Positions 1 to 6,671 are shown, numbered from the stretch's first letter. The stretch is DNA of 6,733 bases from an uncultured Eubacteriales bacterium (GCA_902766515.1 CACXEB010000046.1:1-6733), one strand, 5' to 3'. Made by a program: numbers and translations. The notes: a model not told the origin generated them from the letters alone.

Positions 1-776
1 GAGCCGACGGTCTTGATATCCACGTCCTGGCCCTTCCAGGTGCCGGCGGGCACGGTGACGTAGTCATAGCCCTGCTCGCACAGGGTGGCCAGCGTTTCGT
101 CGGCCAGCTGCACGTCGTACATGGCGTGGTTCAGGCACAGCTCGGTGGTGTTGGCCTGGCCGGAACCGATGTGGTCGATGGTGAGGTCATAGAGGTCGTC
201 GGACAGGCCGTCCTTGATGGCGCCGCCGGAGGTCTTCTCCACGGTCAGCCAGGCCGGAGGATTGTTGATATCCACGCCGTACACGCCGAACACGCGCTCC
301 GCGGCCAGCTCGCCGAAGGAGCCGTTCTTCTTGATGACCATGCGGACGGGCTGCTGCTTCTCGACCAGCTCTTCGATGGTCTTGATGCCGGTTTCATCCA
401 CGAACCGCTGGGTGAACATCACGTTGACGAAGTCCTTGCCGAGGCCGCCGGCGATGCAGCGGACGTCCGGGCAGACCGGCAGAGAGGCGGATTCAACACC
501 GGTGGTGGCAGCCCACAGCGCGGGCGCGGAGTTGGACACGGTGATGTCGCACTCGCCTTCCTGGATCAGCACAGGAGAGGTCACGTTGCCGGAAGAGTTG
601 GAAACCAGGGACACGGAATAGCCGGGGATGGTCTGGATGCACTGCATGATAGCGGTGGCGTAGGTGTAGCCGGCAGTGCCGGTTTCCTGGGTACCGATCA
701 GGAGCTCGACGTCCGCGAACGCGGAGCCGGCCAGCAGCAAACCGAGAACGAGGGTGAGAGCGATCAGTTTCTTCAT
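1..776 (-). CDS. TAXI-family TRAP transporter solute-binding protein (3' end outside window)
   Basis: Secreted or membrane-surface binding protein that would capture a carboxylated solute for a TRAP-type secondary transporter. The reading frame runs open for 258 codons from ATG at 776-774 to the left edge, so the C-terminus is missing. Residues 1-22 form a classical signal peptide: MKK, then a Leu/Ala-rich core ending in AFA before Asp. There is no lipobox Cys. The mature start, DVELLIGTQETGTAGYTYA, matches the N-terminal 'IGT..TGG.Y' signature of TAXI proteins, and a later AALWAATTG-like stretch (APALWAATTG) also fits. AGGAGG at 785-790 lies 8 nt upstream and fixes the start. It follows the PdxA homologue by 37 nt with no terminator, so it is probably the sixth gene of the operon. 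Known TAXI ligands are mostly dicarboxylates. Binding of a sugar acid is inferred from the neighbours. The matching fused permease should lie just left of the window. Confidence 0.85.
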   Translation of the reverse strand, partial: MKKLIALTLVLGLLLAGSAFADVELLIGTQETGTAGYTYATAIMQCIQTIPGYSVSLVSNSSGNVTSPVLIQEGECDITVSNSAPALWAATTGVESASLPVCPDVRCIAGGLGKDFVNVMFTQRFVDETGIKTIEELVEKQQPVRMVIKKNGSFGELAAERVFGVYGVDINNPPAWLTVEKTSGGAIKDGLSDDLYDLTIDHIGSGQANTTELCLNHAMYDVQLADETLATLCEQGYDYVTVPAGTWKGQDVDIKTVG

Positions 777-813
777 GATTGTTTCCTCCTATTTGTTGTT
801 GCGGCGGGAAGCG

Positions 814-1860
814 TTATGCTTCCTTTATTTTGCGGCTTCTGGACAGGCGAACGCCATAGTCGATGGCATTCAGCAGGCTCAGCTCGTTGGCCTTGCCTGT
901 GCCGGCCTGGTCGAACGCGGTGCCGTGGTCCACGGACACGCGCACGATCGGCAGGCCCAGCGTCAGGTTGATGCCTTCCACGGCATCCCACTTGCCCTCC
1001 TTCTGGTTGTAGACAAAGCCTACGACCTTCAGCGGGATGTGGCCCTGATCGTGGTACATGCATACGACGATGTCGTACCAGCCGCCGCGCAGTTTTGAGA
1101 AGATCGAGTCCGGGGGGAAGGGACCGCTTGCGTCGATGCCTTCCGCGCGGGCCGCTTCGATGGCGGGGGTGATCTCCCTGATCTCCTCGTCACCGAACAG
1201 TCCGCCTTCGCCGCAGTGCGGGTTCAAACCGGCTACGGCGACTCTCGGGTGTTCGATCCCCAGATCTTTGCATGCCTCATGGGACATGCGGATCACATCC
1301 AGAACACGGTCCTTCTTGACGCGATCACAGGCCTCGCGCAGGGACACGTGTGTGGAAACATGGGTGACGCGCATATTCTGATGCGCCAGCATCATGCAGT
1401 ATTTCTTGGCGCCGGTGTAATGCGCATAGATTTCGGTATGGCCGGAGAAATGATGCCCGGCCATGTTCATCGCTTCTTTGTTCAGGGCGTTGGTGACGGT
1501 GCCGTCCACTTCTCCCGCCAGAGCCATCTCGATGACTTTCTTGACATACTGGAAGGCCGCGTTGCCGGCTTCCACGGAGAGCTCGCCGATCTTCAGCGTG
1601 TCGGCGTCGACCAGGTGCATGTCGTACACGTCGATGGTGCCCGGGGTAAACAGGGCTTCCGACACGGCGCTGACCGCGTGGATTTCGATATCCTCCCGGC
1701 CAACCATCCTGCGGGCGCGGCGCATGATCTCGGCGTCGCCGATCACAATGGGCTTGCAGGTATCATAGATGTCCGTATGGCCGCCCAGCGCTTTGATGGT
1801 GATCTCGGGCCCGATGGACGCGGGATCGCCCATGGTAATGCCGATGATGGGTTTGATCAT
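814..1860 (-). CDS. pdxA2: PdxA-family dehydrogenase, probable D-threonate 4-phosphate dehydrogenase (PdxA2-like)
   Basis: NAD-dependent, metal-dependent oxidative decarboxylase of a 4-phosphorylated C4 acid. PdxA2 enzymes turn 4-phospho-D-threonate into DHAP and CO2. The full-length 348 aa fits the family (about 330 aa). Visible motifs are GDPASIGPEI at 11-20, FSGHTE at 138-143, THVS with His171, NPHCGEGG with His215, YHDQGH with His270, and HGTAFDQAGTGKA at 312-324. His171, His215 and His270 correspond to the three metal ligands of E. coli PdxA (His166, His211, His266). Ser15 replaces the Gly of the usual GDPAGIGPE, and Cys216 sits where Ala is common. AGGAGG at 1867-1872 is 6 nt from the ATG, and the upstream aldolase stops 15 nt before this start. 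A biosynthetic pyridoxal role cannot be excluded from sequence alone. The DUF1537 kinase, transporter gene and sugar-type neighbours favour the catabolic branch. The family is certain, the exact substrate is inferred. Confidence 0.88.
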   Translation of the reverse strand: MIKPIIGITMGDPASIGPEITIKALGGHTDIYDTCKPIVIGDAEIMRRARRMVGREDIEIHAVSAVSEALFTPGTIDVYDMHLVDADTLKIGELSVEAGNAAFQYVKKVIEMALAGEVDGTVTNALNKEAMNMAGHHFSGHTEIYAHYTGAKKYCMMLAHQNMRVTHVSTHVSLREACDRVKKDRVLDVIRMSHEACKDLGIEHPRVAVAGLNPHCGEGGLFGDEEIREITPAIEAARAEGIDASGPFPPDSIFSKLRGGWYDIVVCMYHDQGHIPLKVVGFVYNQKEGKWDAVEGINLTLGLPIVRVSVDHGTAFDQAGTGKANELSLLNAIDYGVRLSRSRKIKEA

Positions 1861-1875
1861 GGTGTTCCTCCTTGC

Positions 1876-2784
1876 TCAGCACAGGCCGAGCGCCTTGGTG
1901 TCGTCCAGGATCTTCCGGATGGCGGCGACGCCCTCTTCCGGCACGTAGTTGAAGGGCGAGCGGCAGCGGCCGACCGGATAGCCGAGCATCTCCACGGCGC
2001 GCTTGATGATGGTGTTCGGATTGCCGAACTTGAACGCGGTCTGCAGCACGGAGATGCCGTCCTGCGCGGCCTGCGCTCCTTCGAGGTCGCCGGCGACAAA
2101 CTTGTCATAGATGGAGGCGATGGTCTTGGGCCAGATATTGGCGCGGCCCGCGATACCGCCCCTGCCGCCTTCCTTCAGGCAGGTGAGGATGGCGCCGTCG
2201 TTGCCGGCCAGGATCGCCGCGTCCTTGTCCAGCTCTTTCGTCAGCCGGATGTAGGCCTTGAGGTTCTCAATATCGCCGCTGGAGTCCTTGGCGCCGACGA
2301 TGACGTCCACGTCGCGGATCAGGTCACGGACGGTTTCGGGCAGCAGCTTGTTGCCGGTGCGCGGGGGGATGTTGTACAGGATGATGGGGATGTTCACATG
2401 CTTCGCCACTTCGACATAGTGGTCGTAGAGCTCCTTCTGGGAGGCCGCCGCGAAGCTGGGCGTGATGATGGACAGCACATCGGCGCCCATCTTTTCCGCC
2501 TGTACGCTCTGGCGGATCGTGTCCCGGGTGGAGATGCAGCCGGTGCCCGCGTAGATGGGAACGCGGCCTTTCACCTGGTCGATCATGACTTCCAGGATTT
2601 CGTATTTCTCGTTTTCGCTCAGGATGTAGCCTTCACCGTTGGTTCCGAACGCGAACAGGCCGTGTACGCCGCCCGCCAGCAGGCGTTCGATCTGATTCCT
2701 GAGCTCCGGCAGGTTGAGGCTCTCATCCTCGTTCATGGGGGTCAGAATAGGCGGGATAATACCTTTGATCTCGACGCGCTTCAT
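1876..2784 (-). CDS. DapA/NanA-fold class I aldolase or dehydratase (DHDPS family)
   Basis: TIM-barrel Schiff-base enzyme of the dihydrodipicolinate synthase / N-acetylneuraminate lyase superfamily. It most likely cleaves or dehydrates a 2-keto-3-deoxy sugar acid in the cytosol. The 302 aa are typical of the family. Visible signatures are GTNGEG at 47-52 (carboxylate-binding loop), YNIPPRTG at 137-144 with the catalytic Tyr137, and GAKDSSG at 164-170 with the Schiff-base Lys166. Asn49 replaces the second Thr of the DapA 'GTTGE' loop, which argues against ordinary lysine biosynthesis, although the DapA-like Arg142 is kept. An upstream in-frame ATG at 2808-2806 overlaps the preceding stop as ATGA. 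I prefer the ATG at 2784-2782 because it has AGGAGG 7 nt upstream and removes a non-conserved 8-residue head. It lies 20 nt after the alcohol dehydrogenase gene and 15 nt before the PdxA homologue. Sialic acid lyase, KDG-type aldolase and 4-hydroxy-2-oxoglutarate aldolase all remain possible. The substrate is not determined. Confidence 0.87.
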   Translation of the reverse strand: MKRVEIKGIIPPILTPMNEDESLNLPELRNQIERLLAGGVHGLFAFGTNGEGYILSENEKYEILEVMIDQVKGRVPIYAGTGCISTRDTIRQSVQAEKMGADVLSIITPSFAAASQKELYDHYVEVAKHVNIPIILYNIPPRTGNKLLPETVRDLIRDVDVIVGAKDSSGDIENLKAYIRLTKELDKDAAILAGNDGAILTCLKEGGRGGIAGRANIWPKTIASIYDKFVAGDLEGAQAAQDGISVLQTAFKFGNPNTIIKRAVEMLGYPVGRCRSPFNYVPEEGVAAIRKILDDTKALGLC

Positions 2785-2791
2785 ATTCTTG

Positions 2792-2797
2792 CCTCCT
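2792..2797 (-). promoter_or_regulatory. Shine-Dalgarno that decides the aldolase start
   Basis: The minus strand reads AGGAGG here, 7 nt before the ATG at 2784-2782. The alternative ATG at 2808-2806 lies upstream of this site and has no comparable purine tract at the right distance, so the downstream start is preferred. Confidence 0.8.
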
Positions 2798-2804
2798 ACT
2801 GCGG

Positions 2805-3965
2805 TCACATGACCTGTTGATAGATCGCCCGGGCATCGTCCGGGGTAATCTCGCGCATATTGTTGACCAGCAGGCGGGTCACCTGCATGCCGGCCTGCAC
2901 CAGGCCCTCCAGGTCCTCCTCCGGTACGCCGAATTCCTTGAGGCTGGTGGGGATCTCCAGGTGGCGGACGATCTCGTCCAGCTTGCTGATGATCCAGGCG
3001 CTCTTCTCCTCCGCGGTCCGGCAGGCGCTGCCGTCGTGCGCGCAGCGGTCATAGCACTGGGCAAACCGCTCGCGGCAGACCGGCTCGTTGAACTTCATCA
3101 CCGGTACCAGCAGGATGGCGTTGGAGACGCCGTGGGCGATGTGATACTTGCCGCCCAGCGGGTAGCTCAGCGCGTGCACGCCGGTGGTGCCGCTGGCCGT
3201 GATCGCCAGGCCGCCGTAGAACGCGGCGATCTGCATGGCGTTCTTGGCCGCCATCGCTTCGGGGTCATCGCAGGCGGGAATGATGTTGTTGATGATCAGG
3301 TCCAGGCCGTGCAGGGCGAAGGTGTCGCTGAGCGGATTGGCCTTGTTGCTGGTGTAGCACTCGATGCAGTGGGCCAGCGCGTCCACGCCGGTCGCCGCCG
3401 CGATCTTGCGGGGAAGGTTCTTGATCATGCGGGCGTCCAGGATGACGTAGTCCGCGATCATGTTTTCGTTGACGATGCCGACCTTCAGCTGCTTCTCGGG
3501 CACGGCCACGATGGCGTTCGGCGTGACTTCCGCGCCGGTGCCGGCGGTGGTGGGGATCAGGACGATGGGGACGCACTTTTTGGCGCGGCCGGGGGTATCC
3601 AGCAGCTCTTTGACGCCGTATTCATCCGTCACCAGGATGCTGGCCAGCTTGGCCGCGTCCATGACGCTGCCGCCGCCGCAGGCGACGATCAGGTCGGCGC
3701 CCTGGGCCTTGAAATCATCGATCAGCTTCTGGACCGCCATGTAGTCCGGTTCGGGCTTCAGGTCATCCAGCACATAGTATTCGACGCCGCTGGCCTTCAC
3801 CGCCGCTTCCGGCAGGGCGAAAAGGCCGGTCTTTTCGATCCCGTGATCCGTGAACATCGCGACTTTTTTCGCGCCGGTCGCCTTGATGATGGCGGTGATG
3901 TTGTCCATCGCGTTTTCGCCGCCGTACACGGCGTGGGGCATTTTCAGGTTATAGCTTGCAAGCAT
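2805..3965 (-). CDS. Iron-containing (group III) alcohol dehydrogenase
   Basis: Cytosolic NAD(P)-dependent oxidoreductase that interconverts an alcohol and an aldehyde or ketone using a divalent metal, usually iron. The full-length 386 aa matches FucO/AdhB-type enzymes. Visible are the nucleotide-binding GGGSVMDAAK at 97-106, the PTTAGTGAE loop at 138-146, and the metal set Asp195, His199 (in VDALAHCIE), His264 (GVHALSYPLGG) and His278 (HIAHGVSNA). These fit FucO's Asp196/His200/His263/His277. AAGGAG at 3973-3978 lies 7 nt before the ATG. It starts 15 nt after the propeller gene and ends 20 nt before the aldolase. The operon position suggests it handles a small hydroxy-aldehyde or alcohol made or consumed by the neighbouring enzymes, for example the aldehyde product of the aldolase, but this is inference. 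Substrate specificity within this family cannot be read from motifs. Confidence 0.93.
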   Translation of the reverse strand: MLASYNLKMPHAVYGGENAMDNITAIIKATGAKKVAMFTDHGIEKTGLFALPEAAVKASGVEYYVLDDLKPEPDYMAVQKLIDDFKAQGADLIVACGGGSVMDAAKLASILVTDEYGVKELLDTPGRAKKCVPIVLIPTTAGTGAEVTPNAIVAVPEKQLKVGIVNENMIADYVILDARMIKNLPRKIAAATGVDALAHCIECYTSNKANPLSDTFALHGLDLIINNIIPACDDPEAMAAKNAMQIAAFYGGLAITASGTTGVHALSYPLGGKYHIAHGVSNAILLVPVMKFNEPVCRERFAQCYDRCAHDGSACRTAEEKSAWIISKLDEIVRHLEIPTSLKEFGVPEEDLEGLVQAGMQVTRLLVNNMREITPDDARAIYQQVM

Positions 3966-3980
3966 AGTCTGGCTCCTTCT

Positions 3981-5141
3981 TTATCGGGTCTGCGCGGCGG
4001 TAGGATTGTACAGGCCGACTTTTTCACGCTTCTGGCCGATGACATCGCCCTCGCTGAAGCGCACATACTTGACGCCCTTGCGGGTATAGGCGGCGTAGGC
4101 GAGGTGCAGCATGCCGTCGCGGCTCTGCATCAGGTAGGGATACTCATACTGGCGGTTGTTGGTCTTGTTTTCCTCGCCGACGTAGCCTTCGCCGCGCTCC
4201 ATCCAGCGGATCAGCGGGAAGGTCAGGCCGCCGTCCTCGCTGAGGGCGACCGCCACGGGGCAGCGCAGGCCGGGCCATGCCGCTTTGCCGGGCTGGGGAT
4301 CCGGGGTGCAGGTCGGGTTATAGGCGATCGCGACGCGGCCGGACTGCAGCCGGAGCGCGCTGATGGAGGAATTGTTGTTGGGCAGGGGCGTCGGGACCGG
4401 CACGGACCAGGTGTCGCCGTAGTCGGCGGACTCGCTGCGGTAAATGAAATCCGCCTCGCGGCTGCGCATGAACGCGGCCAGGTGTCCGTTGTCCAGCTCG
4501 ACCACGTTGGCGTGAACGCGGCCGCGGCTGCCGGGCATATCGACCTGCCGCCAGGTGCGGCCTTCGTCGTCGGAAATCTGCAGCGCCGTCGGGTCGCCGG
4601 ACAGGCCGTCGGGGCTGTCGGTGCACAGCCAGTTGGCGAAGATCCAGCGGCCGTTGGACAGCACCTGGATCGGCTGGCGGCAGAAGCTGCCTTCCCGGGC
4701 GAACAGGGTCTCATACGGGCCCCAGGTCCGTCCGCCGTCCGTGCTCTTCTGCACCCGGATCTGGCTGGTGAACTGCATATTGTCCTTCCCGGCCTGGCGG
4801 TCCTTCTGGGCCGTATAGATCGCCCATACCGCGCCGTCGTTGCCGGCGAACAGGGAGGGATTCTGCTCGCTGCGCTCGGGATCGCCGGAAATATCCACCG
4901 GATCCGACCAGCGCAGGCCGTCTTTTTCAAGCCGTGAGCAGATGATGCGGATGTCGGCGCTGCCTTCGTAGGTGCCGGCAAACCAGCAGCACAGCAGAGC
5001 GCCGTCGGGCAGCTCCAGCATGGCGGGGGCATGCGCGGTCGGATATCCGCCGCTGGGCAGGTATGCCTCTACGGTGCCCATGTCCGCGTTCCGGTACAGG
5101 GTGCCGTCGGGCGTCAGGCCGGGGAGCAGGGGATAAACCAT
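3981..5141 (-). CDS. Sialidase-like BNR-repeat beta-propeller protein, cytosolic (COG4692/BNR_2-like)
   Basis: Predicted six-bladed-type beta-propeller of 386 aa with no signal peptide, so it probably acts in the cytosol. Asp-box (SxDxGxxW) repeats are visible at 133-140 STDGGRTW, 190-197 SDDEGRTW, 238-245 SADYGDTW and a weaker 301-308 SEDGGLTF. Other blocks fit the 'predicted neuraminidase' group: HAPAMLELPDG at 37-47, WFAGTYEGSAD at 53-63, FMRSR at 224-228 and LPNNNSSISALRL at 253-265. The F/YRIP motif of true GH33 sialidases is absent, with the HAP segment in the equivalent N-terminal region. It could be a glycosidase, a lyase or another propeller enzyme, so I do not call it a sialidase by function. 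AGGAGG at 5150-5155 is 8 nt from the ATG. The kinase stops 14 nt upstream and the alcohol dehydrogenase starts 15 nt downstream, so it is firmly inside the operon. Its job is probably to release an intracellular sugar acid from a conjugate, which is inference. Confidence 0.82.
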   Translation of the reverse strand: MVYPLLPGLTPDGTLYRNADMGTVEAYLPSGGYPTAHAPAMLELPDGALLCCWFAGTYEGSADIRIICSRLEKDGLRWSDPVDISGDPERSEQNPSLFAGNDGAVWAIYTAQKDRQAGKDNMQFTSQIRVQKSTDGGRTWGPYETLFAREGSFCRQPIQVLSNGRWIFANWLCTDSPDGLSGDPTALQISDDEGRTWRQVDMPGSRGRVHANVVELDNGHLAAFMRSREADFIYRSESADYGDTWSVPVPTPLPNNNSSISALRLQSGRVAIAYNPTCTPDPQPGKAAWPGLRCPVAVALSEDGGLTFPLIRWMERGEGYVGEENKTNNRQYEYPYLMQSRDGMLHLAYAAYTRKGVKYVRFSEGDVIGQKREKVGLYNPTAAQTR

Positions 5142-5155
5142 GGATGTGACCTCCT

Positions 5156-6421
5156 TTATTGAGCGGGTTGGGACTGTGCTTCGATGCGGGACTTGATATC
5201 CACAAGCAGGCTTTCCTGGCCGAAGCCGCCGGATTTGGTCATCGCGAAACGGGTCTGACCGCCGGACTCAAACTGGGCCAGCACCACGCCGGGGAAGATC
5301 TCCAGCAGCGGTTCCATCTGGAAAACGTGCATCCGGTTCATGCATTGCAGCAGCGTATCGCCGCCCGTGATCAGCAGGGTGCGCTTCGGGCCCTGCAGCA
5401 TCGCCGGCAGGATGTCGCCCAGGGCGGAGGAAATGGCGCTGCGGAGCGTTTCGGTGTCCATGCGCCGTTCCGCGGCGTAGGCGGCGGTGGCGGTGTTGGC
5501 ATCGTCCTCGTCGTTGGCGTCCAGGATCAGCCACGGCTGCGCTTCGGACTGCCGCTGCCAGCCGGCGAGCACAGCCCGGCCTTCGGGACTGCTGAAATAG
5601 CCGGGACGGAGCTTTTGCTCCGGGGTGATGTGCAGCCGGGTGAATCCATGCTCCCCGGCGAAGCGGAGCTGCCGCTGGGTGATCGGGTTCACGCTGCCGC
5701 AGAGCACCAGCAGCCCGTCGTCCAGGGGCGGACAGACCGGCGGGCGGTCCGCTTCAAGGTTCAGCAGATCCGGCAGCACGGAAGCAAAGCCCGCGCAGCC
5801 TGCCGTGATCCGGAGCGCGCCGCAGCGGGCCAGGCTGCGGCCGGCTGCTGCCAGGTCGGCGTCGGTCCGGGCGTCGACGACCCAGATGCCGTCCCGCGCC
5901 GCGGGCAGCGTGTCCGCCGTGGCGCTGTAGGCGGGCGTCCTGGTCTGCAGGCCGATCAGGCGGAGGACGTTCGATTCCCGCACGGGCTCGAAGGGGTCGC
6001 GCCCAAACACCGATTCGGCCACCGGGACACTGTCGATATAATGGACGCCGTTGACCGTCAGCCGCGCCAGCGCAGGCATCGCCGGCATGAAGTACATCCG
6101 CTTTTCGCCGGCCGCGTCCATCACGGCGCTCAGCTCCGCGCCGATATTGCCGCGCAGGCCGGAATCTGTCTTCTTATAAATGGAAGGAATCCCCGCTTCA
6201 ACGCCTTTCTGCACCGCCTGAAAAACGGCGGCATAGGCCTGGTCGGGCGGCATGTGCCGCGTCTCCGCGACGACGACCAGCACCTGCGCGCTGTCCGCGG
6301 CCGTCCGGAAATCGACCTGCGGGTCGGTGACCACACGGGTCCGGATGCCACGGGAGGCAAACTGGACGCCGGTGTCCAGCCCGCCCGTGAAATCGTCAGC
6401 AATGATCAGCAGCTTGATCAT
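5156..6421 (-). CDS. Four-carbon acid sugar kinase family protein (DUF1537), probable D-threonate/D-erythronate-type kinase
   Basis: ATP-dependent kinase that would phosphorylate a four-carbon acid sugar (tetronate) at C4, giving the substrate of the PdxA homologue. The 421 aa are the usual length. N-terminal substrate-domain motifs are IADDFTGGLD at 7-16, YKKTDSGLRGNIGAEL at 82-97 and PAMPALAR at 113-120. C-terminal nucleotide-domain motifs are CGSVNPITQRQL at 241-252, ITGGDTL at 351-357 and TRFAMTKSGGFG at 390-401. The second Gly of FTGGLD replaces the more usual Ala. It is the first gene after the promoter at 6467-6495, with AAGGAG at 6429-6434, 7 nt from the ATG. In studied systems DUF1537 members include D-threonate, D-erythronate and 3-oxo-tetronate kinases. 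The PdxA partner here favours D-threonate, but the exact substrate is inferred. The family call is strong. Confidence 0.92.
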   Translation of the reverse strand: MIKLLIIADDFTGGLDTGVQFASRGIRTRVVTDPQVDFRTAADSAQVLVVVAETRHMPPDQAYAAVFQAVQKGVEAGIPSIYKKTDSGLRGNIGAELSAVMDAAGEKRMYFMPAMPALARLTVNGVHYIDSVPVAESVFGRDPFEPVRESNVLRLIGLQTRTPAYSATADTLPAARDGIWVVDARTDADLAAAGRSLARCGALRITAGCAGFASVLPDLLNLEADRPPVCPPLDDGLLVLCGSVNPITQRQLRFAGEHGFTRLHITPEQKLRPGYFSSPEGRAVLAGWQRQSEAQPWLILDANDEDDANTATAAYAAERRMDTETLRSAISSALGDILPAMLQGPKRTLLITGGDTLLQCMNRMHVFQMEPLLEIFPGVVLAQFESGGQTRFAMTKSGGFGQESLLVDIKSRIEAQSQPAQ

Positions 6422-6466
6422 GTTTCCACTCCTTAATAGAAGAACGGTATCCTGAGTTCCGTGTTT

Positions 6467-6495
6467 ATTATATGCGGTCTGGCGGCCTCGCGCAA
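6467..6495 (-). promoter_or_regulatory. Sigma-70-like promoter of the catabolic operon
   Basis: The minus strand has a perfect -10 TATAAT at 6472-6467. Exactly 17 bp upstream is TTGCGC at 6495-6490, which matches the -35 consensus at its three most conserved bases. The predicted start is near 6460, giving a leader of about 39 nt before the kinase ATG at 6421. An 8-bp palindrome, TCAATTGA (6498-6505), abuts the -35. No mapped transcript exists, so this is a motif-based call. Confidence 0.7.
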
Positions 6496-6520
6496 TTTCA
6501 ATTGACCTGATGAGTGTTTA

Positions 6521-6566
6521 AATTTGGAACATATTTCCTAAATCGTGTTCAAAAATGTTCCAAATT
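6521..6566. repeat. Perfect 12-bp inverted repeat, probable operator / activator site
   Basis: AATTTGGAACAT at 6521-6532 is repeated as its exact reverse complement ATGTTCCAAATT at 6555-6566, with 22 bp between and arm centres 34 bp apart (about three helical turns). Additional TGTTC half-sites lie inside. The element sits between the two divergent promoters, 25 bp upstream of the operon -35 and 20 bp upstream of the regulator -35. The best reading is a binding site for the divergently encoded regulator, able to act on both promoters. There is no T-tract, so it is not a terminator. Confidence 0.65.
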
Positions 6567-6586
6567 AAGACATGCGCTTCCGGGGC

Positions 6587-6615
6587 TTTTCAAAACTGTT
6601 TATATATGATACAAT
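6587..6615 (+). promoter_or_regulatory. Sigma-70-like promoter of the divergent regulator
   Basis: TTTTCA at 6587-6592 (4/6 to the -35 consensus) lies 17 bp from TACAAT at 6610-6615 (5/6 to the -10). The predicted start is near 6622, giving a leader of about 50 nt before the ATG at 6672. An overlapping TATGAT at 6605-6610 is an alternative -10. This is a motif-based call. Confidence 0.55.
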
Positions 6616-6671
6616 ATGCCCGGACGGAACCCTGTGATAATACCGTGGTACGACCAACGGAGGTGGCAACC

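Noticed and set aside
777..813. Possible terminator or internal promoter between the PdxA homologue and the binding protein gene
   Set aside because: The 37 nt contain a Shine-Dalgarno but no stem followed by a T-run and no -35/-10 pair that I can support.
1876..5141. A sialic acid (nan) operon: NanA-like aldolase beside a sialidase-like protein
   Set aside because: There is no ManNAc kinase, epimerase or GlcNAc-6-P deacetylase. The propeller lacks the RIP motif and a signal peptide, and the flanking genes are tetronate-type. Not disproved, but poorly supported.
1216..6436. Very long plus-strand open frames at 1216-2820, 2817-4937 and 5159-6436 (425-706 codons)
   Set aside because: They lie antisense to genes with clear family motifs, give low-complexity Gly/Ala/Arg/His-rich proteins with no recognisable domain, and lack a good Shine-Dalgarno. 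They are expected from GC-rich codon usage on the other strand.
6473..6488. Minus-strand GG-N10-GC pattern as a sigma-54 promoter for the operon
   Set aside because: Only the bare GG and GC with a few flanking bases match. It lies within the spacer of a much better sigma-70 promoter with a perfect -10.
6641..6650. TACC-GT-GGTA short inverted repeat in the regulator leader
   Set aside because: A 4-bp arm with a 2-nt centre is too short to support a functional hairpin or operator on its own.
6646..6661. Plus-strand TGGTACG, resembling a sigma-54 -24 element
   Set aside because: The matching -12 position reads ACGGA rather than TTGCA and falls on the Shine-Dalgarno of the regulator gene, leaving no room for a leader.
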